Source: Chitinophagales bacterium (GTDB lineage: Bacteria > Bacteroidota > Bacteroidia > Chitinophagales > JADIYW01). From it: DNA of 64,000 nt. The notes below the pieces were generated by a model. That model was not told where the DNA came from. It was given only the letters and a program-made list of their open reading frames with translations, and searched no databases. Positions 48,304 through 55,456 of this stretch are shown piece after piece. The position numbers were made by a program, and so were the translations under genes. The DNA lies in NCBI GenBank assembly GCA_023957235.1, contig JAMLHI010000004.1, forward strand, positions 201,422-265,421, given 5' to 3'. Position 1 is the stretch's first letter; each line of letters begins with the position of its first letter.

Positions 48304-49989
48304 TTATGGAACGGATGACATATTCTTCATCTTTTGAATAGTTGAAATAAAACTATGGGCATCTAGGGTATTGATACAATTGTATTTTTGTAATCCTCCT
48401 TTCCTAGCAGCGATGATGCCATATTGAATATCATGAATGCCATTCAGGTGGTGAGCATCTGGATTGATAGATATCCATACTCCTTTTTCCATACAATAGG
48501 GTATCCAGTGCCAATCTATATCCAGTCTGTGAGGATTGGCATTGATTTCTATAATGACATGATTGGCATGGCAAGCATCAATGATTTTTTTGTGGTCAAT
48601 AGGATATCCTTTTCTAGACAATAGAAGCCTGCCTGTCAGATGTCCTAATATATGCGTATAGGGATTTTCAATAGCTCTGATAAGCCTTTGCATTGCTTTT
48701 TCTTCATTCATATTGAGTTGGCTATGGACAGACGCAATGACCAAATCGAAAGTTTTTAATATATCTTCATCATAATCCAATTGTCCATCATAAAGAATAT
48801 CGCATTCTATACTTTTGAAAATTTTAAAATCTTTTAATTTTTTTTGAACTTCATCTATCTCTTGATGTTGCAGGATGATTCTCGGAACACTCAATCCATT
48901 GGCATAAAAAGCACTTTGGGAGTGATCGCTCACTACCAAATATTGATATCCCGATTGCTGACAATACTTCGCCAATTCTTCGATGGTATTCCTTCCGTCT
49001 GAATATATAGTGTGATTATGGACGACTCCAAGTATGTCTTTGGCTGTAATTAAATCTTTAAACTGCTCTTCTGGATGGGGGAAATATTGAGGAAATGAAT
49101 GCCTACACTCAGGAGGAAAATAGGGGAGTCCCGCATTTTGATAGATTTCATTTTCAGAGGATAAGTTGGCAATAGGTGTTTTCAGTTGATGACTGACCAT
49201 TTGTATATGTTCCTGACTGCCAGTGGTTTCAAATAATCTACACGCTATTTCTTGATGATGTATAGGCTCAATGATGATATCTATCCATCGTTCGGATTTT
49301 AAAAGGACTTGTTCATTTTGAATGAAAATCTGACAATTTATATCTTGTAATTTATTAGCTATTTGGCTTAGAGATGTATTTGTAACGAGCAGATGCAATT
49401 GTGTCAGGCTGATTTCTTGGCTTCTGTAATCTCCAGTAGGGATAATTTGGACATCATTTCCCAAAAGATTTTGGAGTTGAGGATAAATCTGCTCTTTCCA
49501 CTGTCTGTCCACTCTTGCATATAAATATTGATTGGAATTTTGAAGTAAGAATTCAATATTCTCTTTGATTTTCTCTTGTGTTTTTTCTCCAAATCCCTTG
49601 AGTAATGTCAATCTATTTTCAAGGCAAGCATAATACAATTCTCCTAGTGTTTCTACATTTAACTCTTTCCATAATTGGGCTATTTTGCTAGGTCCAATTC
49701 CAGGAATTTGGAGCATTTCTATCACTCCGGGTGGAGTTTTTTCAGTATATTGATTCAATAGTGAGAGTTGATGGCTTTCTGTTAGCTCAATAATTTTTTC
49801 TGAAATAGCTTTTCCTATGCCGGGTATCTCTAGCAATGCTGCTGCTGTCTGTTTTTCCAAAGGAAAGTCTATCTTTTTAAGGACTCTTGCAGCATTAGAA
49901 TAGCTTTTTATTTTAAATGGATTTTCTCCATGCAACTCCATGAGGTCTGCTAAAAGCTTAAAATGTGTGGCTATTTCTGTATTATCCAT
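48304..49989 (-). CDS. polX: PolX-family protein: HhH plus PHP domains, polymerase site degenerate
   Basis: The product is 561 aa from the ATG at 49989 (MDNTEIATHFKLLADLMEL), the usual PolX start; an upstream in-frame stretch is not conserved. The order is an N-terminal 8-kDa-like helical domain, helix-hairpin-helix repeats (LLEIPGIGKAISEKI, MLQIPGIGPSKIAQLW), a nucleotidyltransferase-like region (about 190-300) and a C-terminal PHP phosphoesterase domain (VVHNHTIYSDGRNTIEEL near 325, VVSDHSQSA, IEINANPHRLD). In active PolX the palm has G-S-x-R-R and D-x-D; here the aligned stretch is TGDYRSQEISLTQLHLLV, so the metal ligands are Gln and His. The PHP exonuclease part looks intact. Confidence 0.88.
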   Translation of the reverse strand: MDNTEIATHFKLLADLMELHGENPFKIKSYSNAARVLKKIDFPLEKQTAAALLEIPGIGKAISEKIIELTESHQLSLLNQYTEKTPPGVIEMLQIPGIGPSKIAQLWKELNVETLGELYYACLENRLTLLKGFGEKTQEKIKENIEFLLQNSNQYLYARVDRQWKEQIYPQLQNLLGNDVQIIPTGDYRSQEISLTQLHLLVTNTSLSQIANKLQDINCQIFIQNEQVLLKSERWIDIIIEPIHHQEIACRLFETTGSQEHIQMVSHQLKTPIANLSSENEIYQNAGLPYFPPECRHSFPQYFPHPEEQFKDLITAKDILGVVHNHTIYSDGRNTIEELAKYCQQSGYQYLVVSDHSQSAFYANGLSVPRIILQHQEIDEVQKKLKDFKIFKSIECDILYDGQLDYDEDILKTFDLVIASVHSQLNMNEEKAMQRLIRAIENPYTHILGHLTGRLLLSRKGYPIDHKKIIDACHANHVIIEINANPHRLDIDWHWIPYCMEKGVWISINPDAHHLNGIHDIQYGIIAARKGGLQKYNCINTLDAHSFISTIQKMKNMSSVP

Positions 49990-50151
49990 AGGATTTAAAG
50001 TTAAAAGTATTTCTTTAAATTCTGTTACAAGCTGGGGGTTCTTATTATTTGGATAACTATTAGGATGTTTATCATGTCTTACTTTTCGCTCTATTGTAAC
50101 ATTTGTAACCATCTATTTCAACAATATCTGATATTTTTGTGTTGAACAATT

Positions 50152-50394
50152 ATGATAATAATGGTAGGATTTTTAAAAAACTGGTCTGTAATACGTATCG
50201 TGCGTTTTATTTTGGGGGTGTTGATTATCATTGAAGGTATAAAATCCTCTGAATGGATATTTATCGTATTGGGTGGATTGTTTTCTTTAATGGCAATATT
50301 GAACGCAGGTTGCGGCACTAGTGCTTGTTCTGTACCTAAAAAGTCATCTCAATCCCCAATGGATGAAGAAGTTACTTATGAAGAAGTAAAATAA
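50152..50394 (+). CDS. small two-helix membrane protein (DUF2892/YgaP-TM-like)
   Basis: An 80-aa protein. The layout is LKNWSVIRIVRFILGVLIII, a short turn, then WIFIVLGGLFSLMAILNAGCG and a charged tail. This resembles the DUF2892 inner-membrane module, including the glycine/cysteine end of the second helix (NAGCGTSACSV). Start codons at 50152 or three codons later are possible. The last seven codons plus the stop (VTYEEVK) are the left copy of a 24-bp direct repeat that recurs after the HipT gene, so the 3' end may be an integration site. Confidence 0.75.
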   Translation: MIIMVGFLKNWSVIRIVRFILGVLIIIEGIKSSEWIFIVLGGLFSLMAILNAGCGTSACSVPKKSSQSPMDEEVTYEEVK

Positions 50395-50395
50395 G
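50372..50395 (+). repeat. left copy of 24-bp direct repeat flanking the hip region
   Basis: TTACTT-at-GAAGAAGTAAAATAAG matches 52844-52867 (TTACTT-gc-GAAGAAGTAAAATAAG) at 22 of 24 bases. Here it is the 3' end of the DUF2892-like gene including the stop codon. It is a candidate attL-like site or target duplication. Confidence 0.8.
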
Positions 50396-50431
50396 GATTA
50401 ATTAATATCATATGTCTTGTTCTGAAATAGG

Positions 50432-50451
50432 TTTACACTAAAAAGTGTAAA
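50432..50451. repeat. inverted repeat ahead of the HipA remnant
   Basis: TTTACACT and AGTGTAAA form a perfect 8-bp inverted repeat around AAAA. There is no T tract for a terminator. It could be an old operator or a small cruciform; its role is not known. Confidence 0.5.
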
Positions 50452-50474
50452 ACATGGACAAAGAAGGTATATAG

Positions 50475-50747
50475 AAACTCGCTCCAGCATACGATATCTG
50501 CTTCGCCTATCGTCCGGATAGTATTTGGGTAAGCCAACATAATTTAAGCATCAATGGAAAAAGAAAGGGATTTACAAGAGAAGATTCCCTACTAGTTGCA
50601 CAACAAAACTCTGTTCGCACAACTAATAAATGGATTGATGAATGTGTTGATTTGGTGAAAAATTGGCGACATTATGCTGCACAATATCAGGTGGATGAAG
50701 CAAAGACCAATAGTATAGATGCTCTTTTGATAAAAGAAGTGTTTTGA
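50475..50747 (+). pseudogene. C-terminal fragment of a HipA-family kinase
   Basis: The frame encodes LAPAYDICFAYRPDSIWVSQ, then HNLSINGKRKGFTREDSLLV, ending KNWRHYAAQ and LLIKEVF. The segment from PAYD to the NWRHYA helix is the C-terminal lobe of standard full-length HipA toxins. The whole N-terminal and catalytic part is missing and an in-frame TAG lies just upstream, so it is a remnant. It is unlike the intact hipT 1.4 kb downstream, so it comes from a different HipA. Confidence 0.8.
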
Positions 50748-50794
50748 AAATTAAAAAAGCCTAGAAAAATTATTTAACAGACACCGCATTATAG

Positions 50795-51040
50795 TTTATT
50801 GGGCACGATCCTGAACAAGATTTTAGTGAAGAGCTAGCTGTGTTGCAAATGCCGGAAGTTTCAGTAATTCGCTCTGAAATGAACAAAATGTTGAACGAAG
50901 TTTTTACATCCGTAAAACAATGGAAAGAAATTGCTCAAAAAATTGGAATACCACGATTAGAACAAGAATTGATGCAGGTCGCTTTCAGAATAACAAATGA
51001 ATATTTTTATATAACTATCCATAATTTGGTTTTGTTATAG
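50795..51040 (+). pseudogene. second decayed fragment, possibly a HipA tail
   Basis: An open frame without a good start encodes DPEQDFSEELAVLQMP and a C-terminal helix VKQWKEIAQKIGIPRLEQEL followed by MQVAF. The last part resembles the tail helix of HipA proteins. A TAG lies directly upstream. It has no visible promoter. I consider it a gene remnant; the family call is tentative. Confidence 0.45.
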
Positions 51041-51044
51041 TTCT

Positions 51045-51111
51045 GACCTCCAAGAGGTCAAACCTTTATGACTAAAAACCATTTGACGTTACATGCGACC
51101 CCATCGGGGTC
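51045..51111. repeat. pair of small GC-rich palindromes
   Basis: GACCTC-CAA-GAGGTC (51045-51059) and GACCCC-ATC-GGGGTC (51097-51111) are perfect 6-bp stems with 3-base loops in otherwise AT-rich DNA, 52 bases apart and each followed by AAC within a few bases. They differ by compensated base changes and look like short dispersed palindromic elements. Confidence 0.6.
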
Positions 51112-51190
51112 GAACATATAATGTGACATAATTTCTATATCCATATTACTCCTATGTAGTAAGAACCTCATTGCTGATATTCATTTATTT

Positions 51191-51249
51191 TTATATGCAT
51201 TTGCATATAAAATTTTAATATCAATACAGACTATATGTTTTTTCATATA
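51191..51249. promoter_or_regulatory. probable HipB operators
   Basis: A perfect inverted repeat TTATATGCA-TT-TGCATATAA occupies 51191-51210. A second, TATATG-N6-CATATA, occupies 51232-51249, and a single half site GCATATAA occurs at 51282-51289 next to the hipB start. All share the ATATG/CATAT half site. Such repeated palindromes before a HipB-type repressor gene are typical of autoregulation; the binding itself is inferred. Confidence 0.7.
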
Positions 51250-51255
51250 ATTTTG

Positions 51256-51263
51256 TATTTTTG
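51256..51263 (+). promoter_or_regulatory. candidate -7 box of the hip operon
   Basis: TATTTTTG fits TAnnTTTG and lies 28 bases before the hipB ATG, right after the second palindrome (51232-51249). A repressor on that site would cover the promoter spacer. Confidence 0.45.
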
Positions 51264-51291
51264 TGTATAATAGTTGTAAAAGCATATAATT

Positions 51292-51504
51292 ATGTACATT
51301 AATCTCGCCAATTTTATTAAGACAAAAAGGAAAGAAGCCAATCTTACTCAGCAAGAATTTGCCGAAAGAGCAGGTGTTGCACTTACGGTCGTTCGGAAAA
51401 TAGAACAAGGAAAAGAGAATTTGAGTTTATCAAAAGTCAACCAAGTACTGCTGATGTTTGGAAGCAAACTCATTCCTGCCAACCTAAAAGAAATTGAGCA
51501 ATGA
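51292..51504 (+). CDS. hipB: HipB-like antitoxin, XRE-type helix-turn-helix
   Basis: A 70-aa DNA-binding protein. The fold LANFIKTKRKEANLTQQEFA continues with ERAGVALTVVRKIEQGKENLSL, a standard Cro/CI helix-turn-helix. It is too short for anything else. It overlaps the next gene by 4 bases (ATGA), and palindromic operators lie upstream. By analogy with HipBA and HipBST it represses the operon and holds the toxin inactive. Confidence 0.88.
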   Translation: MYINLANFIKTKRKEANLTQQEFAERAGVALTVVRKIEQGKENLSLSKVNQVLLMFGSKLIPANLKEIEQ

Positions 51505-51836
51505 GACAGGGAAAAGTTTTTTATCAAGACCATTTTGCAGGAATCGTTACAGAAACCAACGATGGCGATTTTACATTTCAATATGACCAAGAATATGTTC
51601 AGAAATTCCCCAATCAGTTGATTACATTTTCAATACCCGTTTCTGGGAAAGTATATAGAGAAAATAGATTGTTTCCTTTTTTTGAAGGATTAATACCGGA
51701 AGGTTGGCTACTGGAAATTGCATCTGAAAGCTGGAAAATTAATAAAAATGATAGGATGGGATTGCTTTTGGCGTGTTGCAAAAATAGCATTGGTGCAGTG
51801 AGTATAGAACCTATAAATTCGGTAGAAAATGAATAA
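51501..51836 (+). CDS. hipS: HipS-like protein (free HipA N-terminal subdomain)
   Basis: A 111-aa protein equal to the N-subdomain 1 of HipA: GKVFYQDHFAGIVTETNDGD, QLITFSIPVSGKVYRENRLF, PFFEGLIPEGWLLEIASE and the GLLLACCKNSIGAVSI end. In the tripartite HipBST system of E. coli O127 this separate subdomain acts as the antitoxin against HipT. It overlaps hipB by 4 and hipT by 8 bases. Whether it neutralises the kinase here is inferred from architecture. Confidence 0.85.
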   Translation: MRQGKVFYQDHFAGIVTETNDGDFTFQYDQEYVQKFPNQLITFSIPVSGKVYRENRLFPFFEGLIPEGWLLEIASESWKINKNDRMGLLLACCKNSIGAVSIEPINSVENE

Positions 51837-52770
51837 AAAATGTTTATACTGCTATCAGGAATTGAAAGCTGACCAAGATTTTCATTCACATTGTAGTCGG
51901 AAATTTTTTGGGACAGATGCTGCACCAATTTTGGACTATACGCTGAAGGAAATGGAAAAATTAGCAAAACAAGTCATTGAAACTTCTGTTTCAGTTCCAG
52001 GAGTTCAGCCTAAATTATCAATGGGTTTAATTAAGGATATCTTGAATGATGGAAGCAGAGGAAGATTAACGGTGATTGGAGCTTTGGGTGGAAATTATAT
52101 TTTGAAACCTCAAAATTTCTCCTTTTCAGAAATGCCCGAAAATGAACATTTAACGATGAAAATGGCAGCAAGTTGCGGAATTTCTACCGTTTCATCTTCA
52201 CTCATATTTTTGAAATCTGGTGAATTATCCTATATTACAAAACGAATTGACAGAGAGAATAACGGGACTAAAATTCACATGCTGGATATGTTTCAGATTT
52301 TGGAAGCATTTGATAAATATCGTGGTTCACTTGAAAAAATAGGAAAAGCCATTGAAGAATATTCTTCTAATACGCTATTGGATTTGTTGCGGTTTTATGA
52401 AGTAGTTATTTTCAGCTATTTTATTGGAAATAACGATATGCACCTCAAAAATTTTTCACTTATTCTGAATGGTCAGAACTGGGAACTATCTCCTGCTTAT
52501 GATTTGCTGAATGTACAACTTCATTTACCTGAAGATAAGGAAGAGTCGGCATTAACAATTGCTGGAAAAAAGAAAAATTTATCAAAAAGTGATTTTATTG
52601 ATTTAGGATTGAAGTTGGGCTTAACACAAAAACAAATTGACAATACCTTTAAACGATTTTTAAAAGCAGAAAACAAAATGATTTCCCTGATTCATCAATC
52701 TTTTTTAAGTAAAGAAAAGCAAGAATTGTATATCCAATTACTTCAAAAGCGTTTGAAACTTTTCAAATAA
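51829..52770 (+). CDS. hipT: HipT-like serine/threonine kinase toxin (split HipA)
   Basis: A 313-aa HipA-fold kinase without the N-terminal subdomain. It opens with a zinc-knuckle-like CLYCYQEL...HSHCSRKFFG segment. The Gly-rich loop region reads TSVSVPGVQPKLS, with an S-x-S pair like the autophosphorylation site of HipT. The catalytic loop GNNDMHLKNFSL and metal-binding PAYDLL are intact. HipA/HipT toxins phosphorylate aminoacyl-tRNA synthetases (GltX for HipA, TrpS for E. coli HipT); the target here is unknown. It is the last gene of the hip operon. Confidence 0.88.
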   Translation: MNKKCLYCYQELKADQDFHSHCSRKFFGTDAAPILDYTLKEMEKLAKQVIETSVSVPGVQPKLSMGLIKDILNDGSRGRLTVIGALGGNYILKPQNFSFSEMPENEHLTMKMAASCGISTVSSSLIFLKSGELSYITKRIDRENNGTKIHMLDMFQILEAFDKYRGSLEKIGKAIEEYSSNTLLDLLRFYEVVIFSYFIGNNDMHLKNFSLILNGQNWELSPAYDLLNVQLHLPEDKEESALTIAGKKKNLSKSDFIDLGLKLGLTQKQIDNTFKRFLKAENKMISLIHQSFLSKEKQELYIQLLQKRLKLFK

Positions 52771-52843
52771 GACTATGCTCATGGTCAGTTTTCTGTATTA
52801 TACTTGTACCGTATATTTATAACTTATTGATTATCATATATCA

Positions 52844-52867
52844 TTACTTGCGAAGAAGTAAAATAAG
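52844..52867 (+). repeat. right copy of 24-bp direct repeat flanking the hip region
   Basis: The bases TTACTT-gc-GAAGAAGTAAAATAAG recur from 50372-50395. Read as codons the copy gives ITCEEVK and a stop, compared with VTYEEVK at the end of the DUF2892-like gene. It starts abruptly: nothing upstream resembles that gene. The 9-bp hairpin GCTATATAC/GTGTATAGC at 52867-52890 begins at its last base. Confidence 0.8.
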
Positions 52868-52908
52868 CTATATACTATATTGTGTATAGCATGTAACTGA
52901 GCTATCTT

Positions 52909-54288
52909 TTAGTGTCCAATACTTTTGGAAATAGCATTGGGGTCATGTTTGTGTTTGAATAAAATGGCAAATAATACAGTGACAACTATCGAATATGCTG
53001 CAAATGTAAACCATATTTCAGGCCATTCTTTCATTGTGACCGTTGTATTGAGGAGTCCTTGCGCATCTACTTGAATATTTCTATTGCTTAAAAATTTTAG
53101 TAAATGAGTATTGCTGGTTTCTGTATGTAGATAAGTAGATAAACTCTGTATGTCGGTAAAAGATTGGGTGAAATATTTATCTATCAGTTTGCCTGAGGTA
53201 TAACTCCCAAATATTGCCCCAACTCCATTGGTCATCATCATAAATAATCCTTGTGCTGAACTTCTGATTGCTGGAATCGTACTGGTTTCAATGAATAAGG
53301 AACCTGAGATATTAAAAAAATCAAAAGCAAAACCATAAACAATACAGGAGAGTATAATCATCCATAGCCCTGCTCCCGGATCGCCCAATCCAAATAATGC
53401 AAACCGAAGTACCCAAGCAAACATACTGAATAACATCACTGTCTTAATTCCAAACCGCTTGAGGAAGAATGGTATAGTGAGAATAAATACAGTCTCAGAC
53501 ATTTGTGAAATAGACATGATGAGCGTAGAACGCTGTACTATGATGGAGTCAGCAAATTTGGGGAAGTATTTAAAATCATCTAAAAATACATCGCCATACA
53601 TATTGGTCAACTGAAGTGCTGCACCCAAAAGCATAGAAAATATCAAAAAGAGGGCAATCTTAAAGTTTTTGAATAATTTAAAGGCATTGAGCCCCAATAA
53701 CTCAGCCCAATTGGCATCTTTAGAAATATTTTTTGCTGGTGGACATGCTGGCAGACTGAATGAAAACAATCCTAATGCAATGGCAGAAAATCCACCTATG
53801 TAAAATTGATATATTGTAGCTTTATTCCCACTGAGATTGGTCAACCACATTGCAGCTATGAATCCAATTGTTCCATATACACGGATAGGTGGAAAATCTT
53901 TTACTACATCAAAACCATTGTTTTTCAAAATATTATAAGATATAGAATTATTGAGTGCTATAGTGGGCATATAACAACACATAGCTATCAACATCACCCA
54001 AAAAAAGGAATCAGGATGCTCTGTTCGGGTCAATAATATCAATGTAATACCGTAAAGTATATGCAATAAACCAAATAATTTTTCAGCATTTATCCACCTG
54101 TCAGCTATGATGCCGGTTAGTGTAGGCATAAATAAGGAGGCAATTCCCATAGTTGAAAATATCAAGCCAAATTGTGAGCCATCCCATTGTTTGGTTCCAA
54201 ACCAGTAGTTGGCCATGGTGATGAGCCAAGCTCCCCAAACAAAAAATTCTAAAAAATTTAAAATAGTCAATCTGAACTTTATTCCCAT
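52909..54288 (-). CDS. MFS transporter, nucleoside:H+ symporter (NupG/XapB) type
   Basis: A 459-aa membrane protein with 12 helices. The start MGIKFRLTILNFLEFFVWGA matches Bacteroidota nucleoside-permease-like MFS proteins, as do GIIADRWINAEKL after helix 2 and the SSAQGLFMMMTNGVGAIFGS stretch in the second half. The ATG at 54288 is chosen because it begins the conserved start; nine codons upstream are also open. It lies alone, convergent with the hip operon and divergent from the HigB-type gene. The substrate is inferred from family only. Confidence 0.85.
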   Translation of the reverse strand: MGIKFRLTILNFLEFFVWGAWLITMANYWFGTKQWDGSQFGLIFSTMGIASLFMPTLTGIIADRWINAEKLFGLLHILYGITLILLTRTEHPDSFFWVMLIAMCCYMPTIALNNSISYNILKNNGFDVVKDFPPIRVYGTIGFIAAMWLTNLSGNKATIYQFYIGGFSAIALGLFSFSLPACPPAKNISKDANWAELLGLNAFKLFKNFKIALFLIFSMLLGAALQLTNMYGDVFLDDFKYFPKFADSIIVQRSTLIMSISQMSETVFILTIPFFLKRFGIKTVMLFSMFAWVLRFALFGLGDPGAGLWMIILSCIVYGFAFDFFNISGSLFIETSTIPAIRSSAQGLFMMMTNGVGAIFGSYTSGKLIDKYFTQSFTDIQSLSTYLHTETSNTHLLKFLSNRNIQVDAQGLLNTTVTMKEWPEIWFTFAAYSIVVTVLFAILFKHKHDPNAISKSIGH

Positions 54289-54460
54289 AGCTAGATGTAT
54301 ATTAAAACTGCACAATTTATATCTTTCTATGAATATTTTTTTAAAAATGAAAAGAATAGCGATTGATATATCATGAAGCTATGTCTTTATATATATCTTG
54401 ATGGCAATTTTAATCAAATACACCGCTGATAGGAAATATCAAAAATTTACCCATTTTTAT

Positions 54461-54491
54461 TTTGATGTCGTTCCATTATTCGTTAACTTTG
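54461..54491 (+). promoter_or_regulatory. strong Bacteroidota promoter of the HigB/HigA-type module
   Basis: TTTG (54461-54464), a 19-base spacer and TAACTTTG (54484-54491) match the Bacteroidota consensus TTTG-N19-21-TAnnTTTG at every fixed position. The toxin ATG is only 5 bases after the box, so the transcript should have almost no leader. Confidence 0.75.
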
Positions 54492-54495
54492 GCGA

Positions 54496-54843
54496 ATGAA
54501 TGCAATTAGAGAAGTCATTTTTTATAAAAGTTACTTTGACGATTTTTTTGCAACCTTAACTGATAAAGCAAAGGACAAAATTGACGAAGTGCTTTTTATG
54601 ATGACCGTTCTTGAACGTGTTCCGACCAAATTTTTTAAAAGCATTGAAGGTGTAAAAGGACTTTTTGAAATTCGAGTTGAATATGAAAGTAATATTTACA
54701 GGATATTTTGCTGTTTTGACAAAGGGAATTTAGTGGTTCTTTTTAACGGATTTCAAAAGAAAACTCAAAAAACACCAACAAAAGAACTGAAAAAAGCAGA
54801 AAAAATAATGGATGAATACTTTAATGAGCAAAAAATAAAATAA
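54496..54843 (+). CDS. RelE/HigB-type toxin (Gp49 family)
   Basis: A 115-aa protein of the phage Gp49-like HigB family: REVIFYKSYFDDFFATLTDK, VPTKFFKSIEGVKGLFEIRV, YRIFCCFDKGNLVVLFNGFQ and KKTQKTPTKELKKAEKIMDE. Such toxins are ribosome-dependent mRNA interferases. The toxin precedes the antitoxin, as usual in higBA. The gap to the antitoxin gene is 2 bases. Confidence 0.9.
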   Translation: MNAIREVIFYKSYFDDFFATLTDKAKDKIDEVLFMMTVLERVPTKFFKSIEGVKGLFEIRVEYESNIYRIFCCFDKGNLVVLFNGFQKKTQKTPTKELKKAEKIMDEYFNEQKIK

Positions 54844-54845
54844 AA

Positions 54846-55148
54846 ATGGAAGCAAAAAATAAAAATATCAAAACTTTCACCCAGCATCTTGACAAAAGAT
54901 ATGGCCCTATCGGCACTAAAGAAAGAACTGACTTTGAAATTAAAGCCAAATCGTTTGCGATAGGAGAGTTGATTAAAGAAGAACGAAAACTCGCTCAAAT
55001 GACACAGGAACAACTTGCTGAAAAAATTGGAGCGAAAAAAAGTTTTATTTCGAGAATTGAAAACGGACACAGCGACATCCAGCTTTCGACACTCTATAGA
55101 CTTATCGAATTTGGACTTGGACGAAAAATAAACTTTACAATCCAATAA
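54846..55148 (+). CDS. HigA-type antitoxin, XRE helix-turn-helix
   Basis: A 100-aa protein. The N-terminal part (KTFTQHLDKRYGPIGTKERT) is followed by a helix-turn-helix LAQMTQEQLAEKIGAKKSFI and SRIENGHSDIQLSTLYRLIE. It is the second gene of the module and should neutralise the toxin and repress the promoter 350 bases upstream. Confidence 0.9.
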   Translation: MEAKNKNIKTFTQHLDKRYGPIGTKERTDFEIKAKSFAIGELIKEERKLAQMTQEQLAEKIGAKKSFISRIENGHSDIQLSTLYRLIEFGLGRKINFTIQ

Positions 55149-55456
55149 TATAACTACCACCAACAAATAGATTGGTAATAGAGTCGGTGAAGTGCTTCTA
55201 TTGAACTTTTGTGCAAGGTTGAACTGTAGTAATTCTATTCAACATTTGTGTTAAAAGTCAGCTCCAGCGCTAATATGCCCAAACCGTTATGGAAATAAAT
55301 TACTTCAAATGTCTTATAGCATATCCTCAGTTATCGAATCATCGCTACAATGAATGAAAATTTCCATTCCTTTAACTACACCTACCATATTTATATCAGC
55401 GATTAAATGCTCGGTCAGAGTACTCAAAAGTCAGAAGTTTTGAAAAACATAAATTC
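55149..55456. other. non-coding region with a degenerate 19-bp tandem repeat
   Basis: No gene is visible. Two similar 19-mers lie at 55196-55214 (TTCTATTGAACTTTTGTGC) and 55233-55251 (TTCTATTCAACATTTGTGT), 16 of 19 identical, 37 bases apart. Downstream, GCGCTAATATGCCCAAACCG at 55268-55287 begins a stretch resembling the spacer DNA often found beside accessory genes in Bacteroidota. The remainder to the next gene is plain AT-rich sequence. Confidence 0.45.

Noticed and set aside
49990-50112. N-terminal extension of the PolX-family protein
   Set aside because: The upstream stretch lacks conservation with PolX starts; MDNTEIATHFKLL is the usual beginning.
50840-51040. Independent small gene of 66 codons
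   Set aside because: It has no proper ATG context or promoter and reads as the end of a longer, decayed frame; listed as a remnant instead.
52867-52890. Terminator after hipT
   Set aside because: GCTATATAC/GTGTATAGC forms a 9-bp stem, but no run of T follows on either strand, so I did not call it a terminator.
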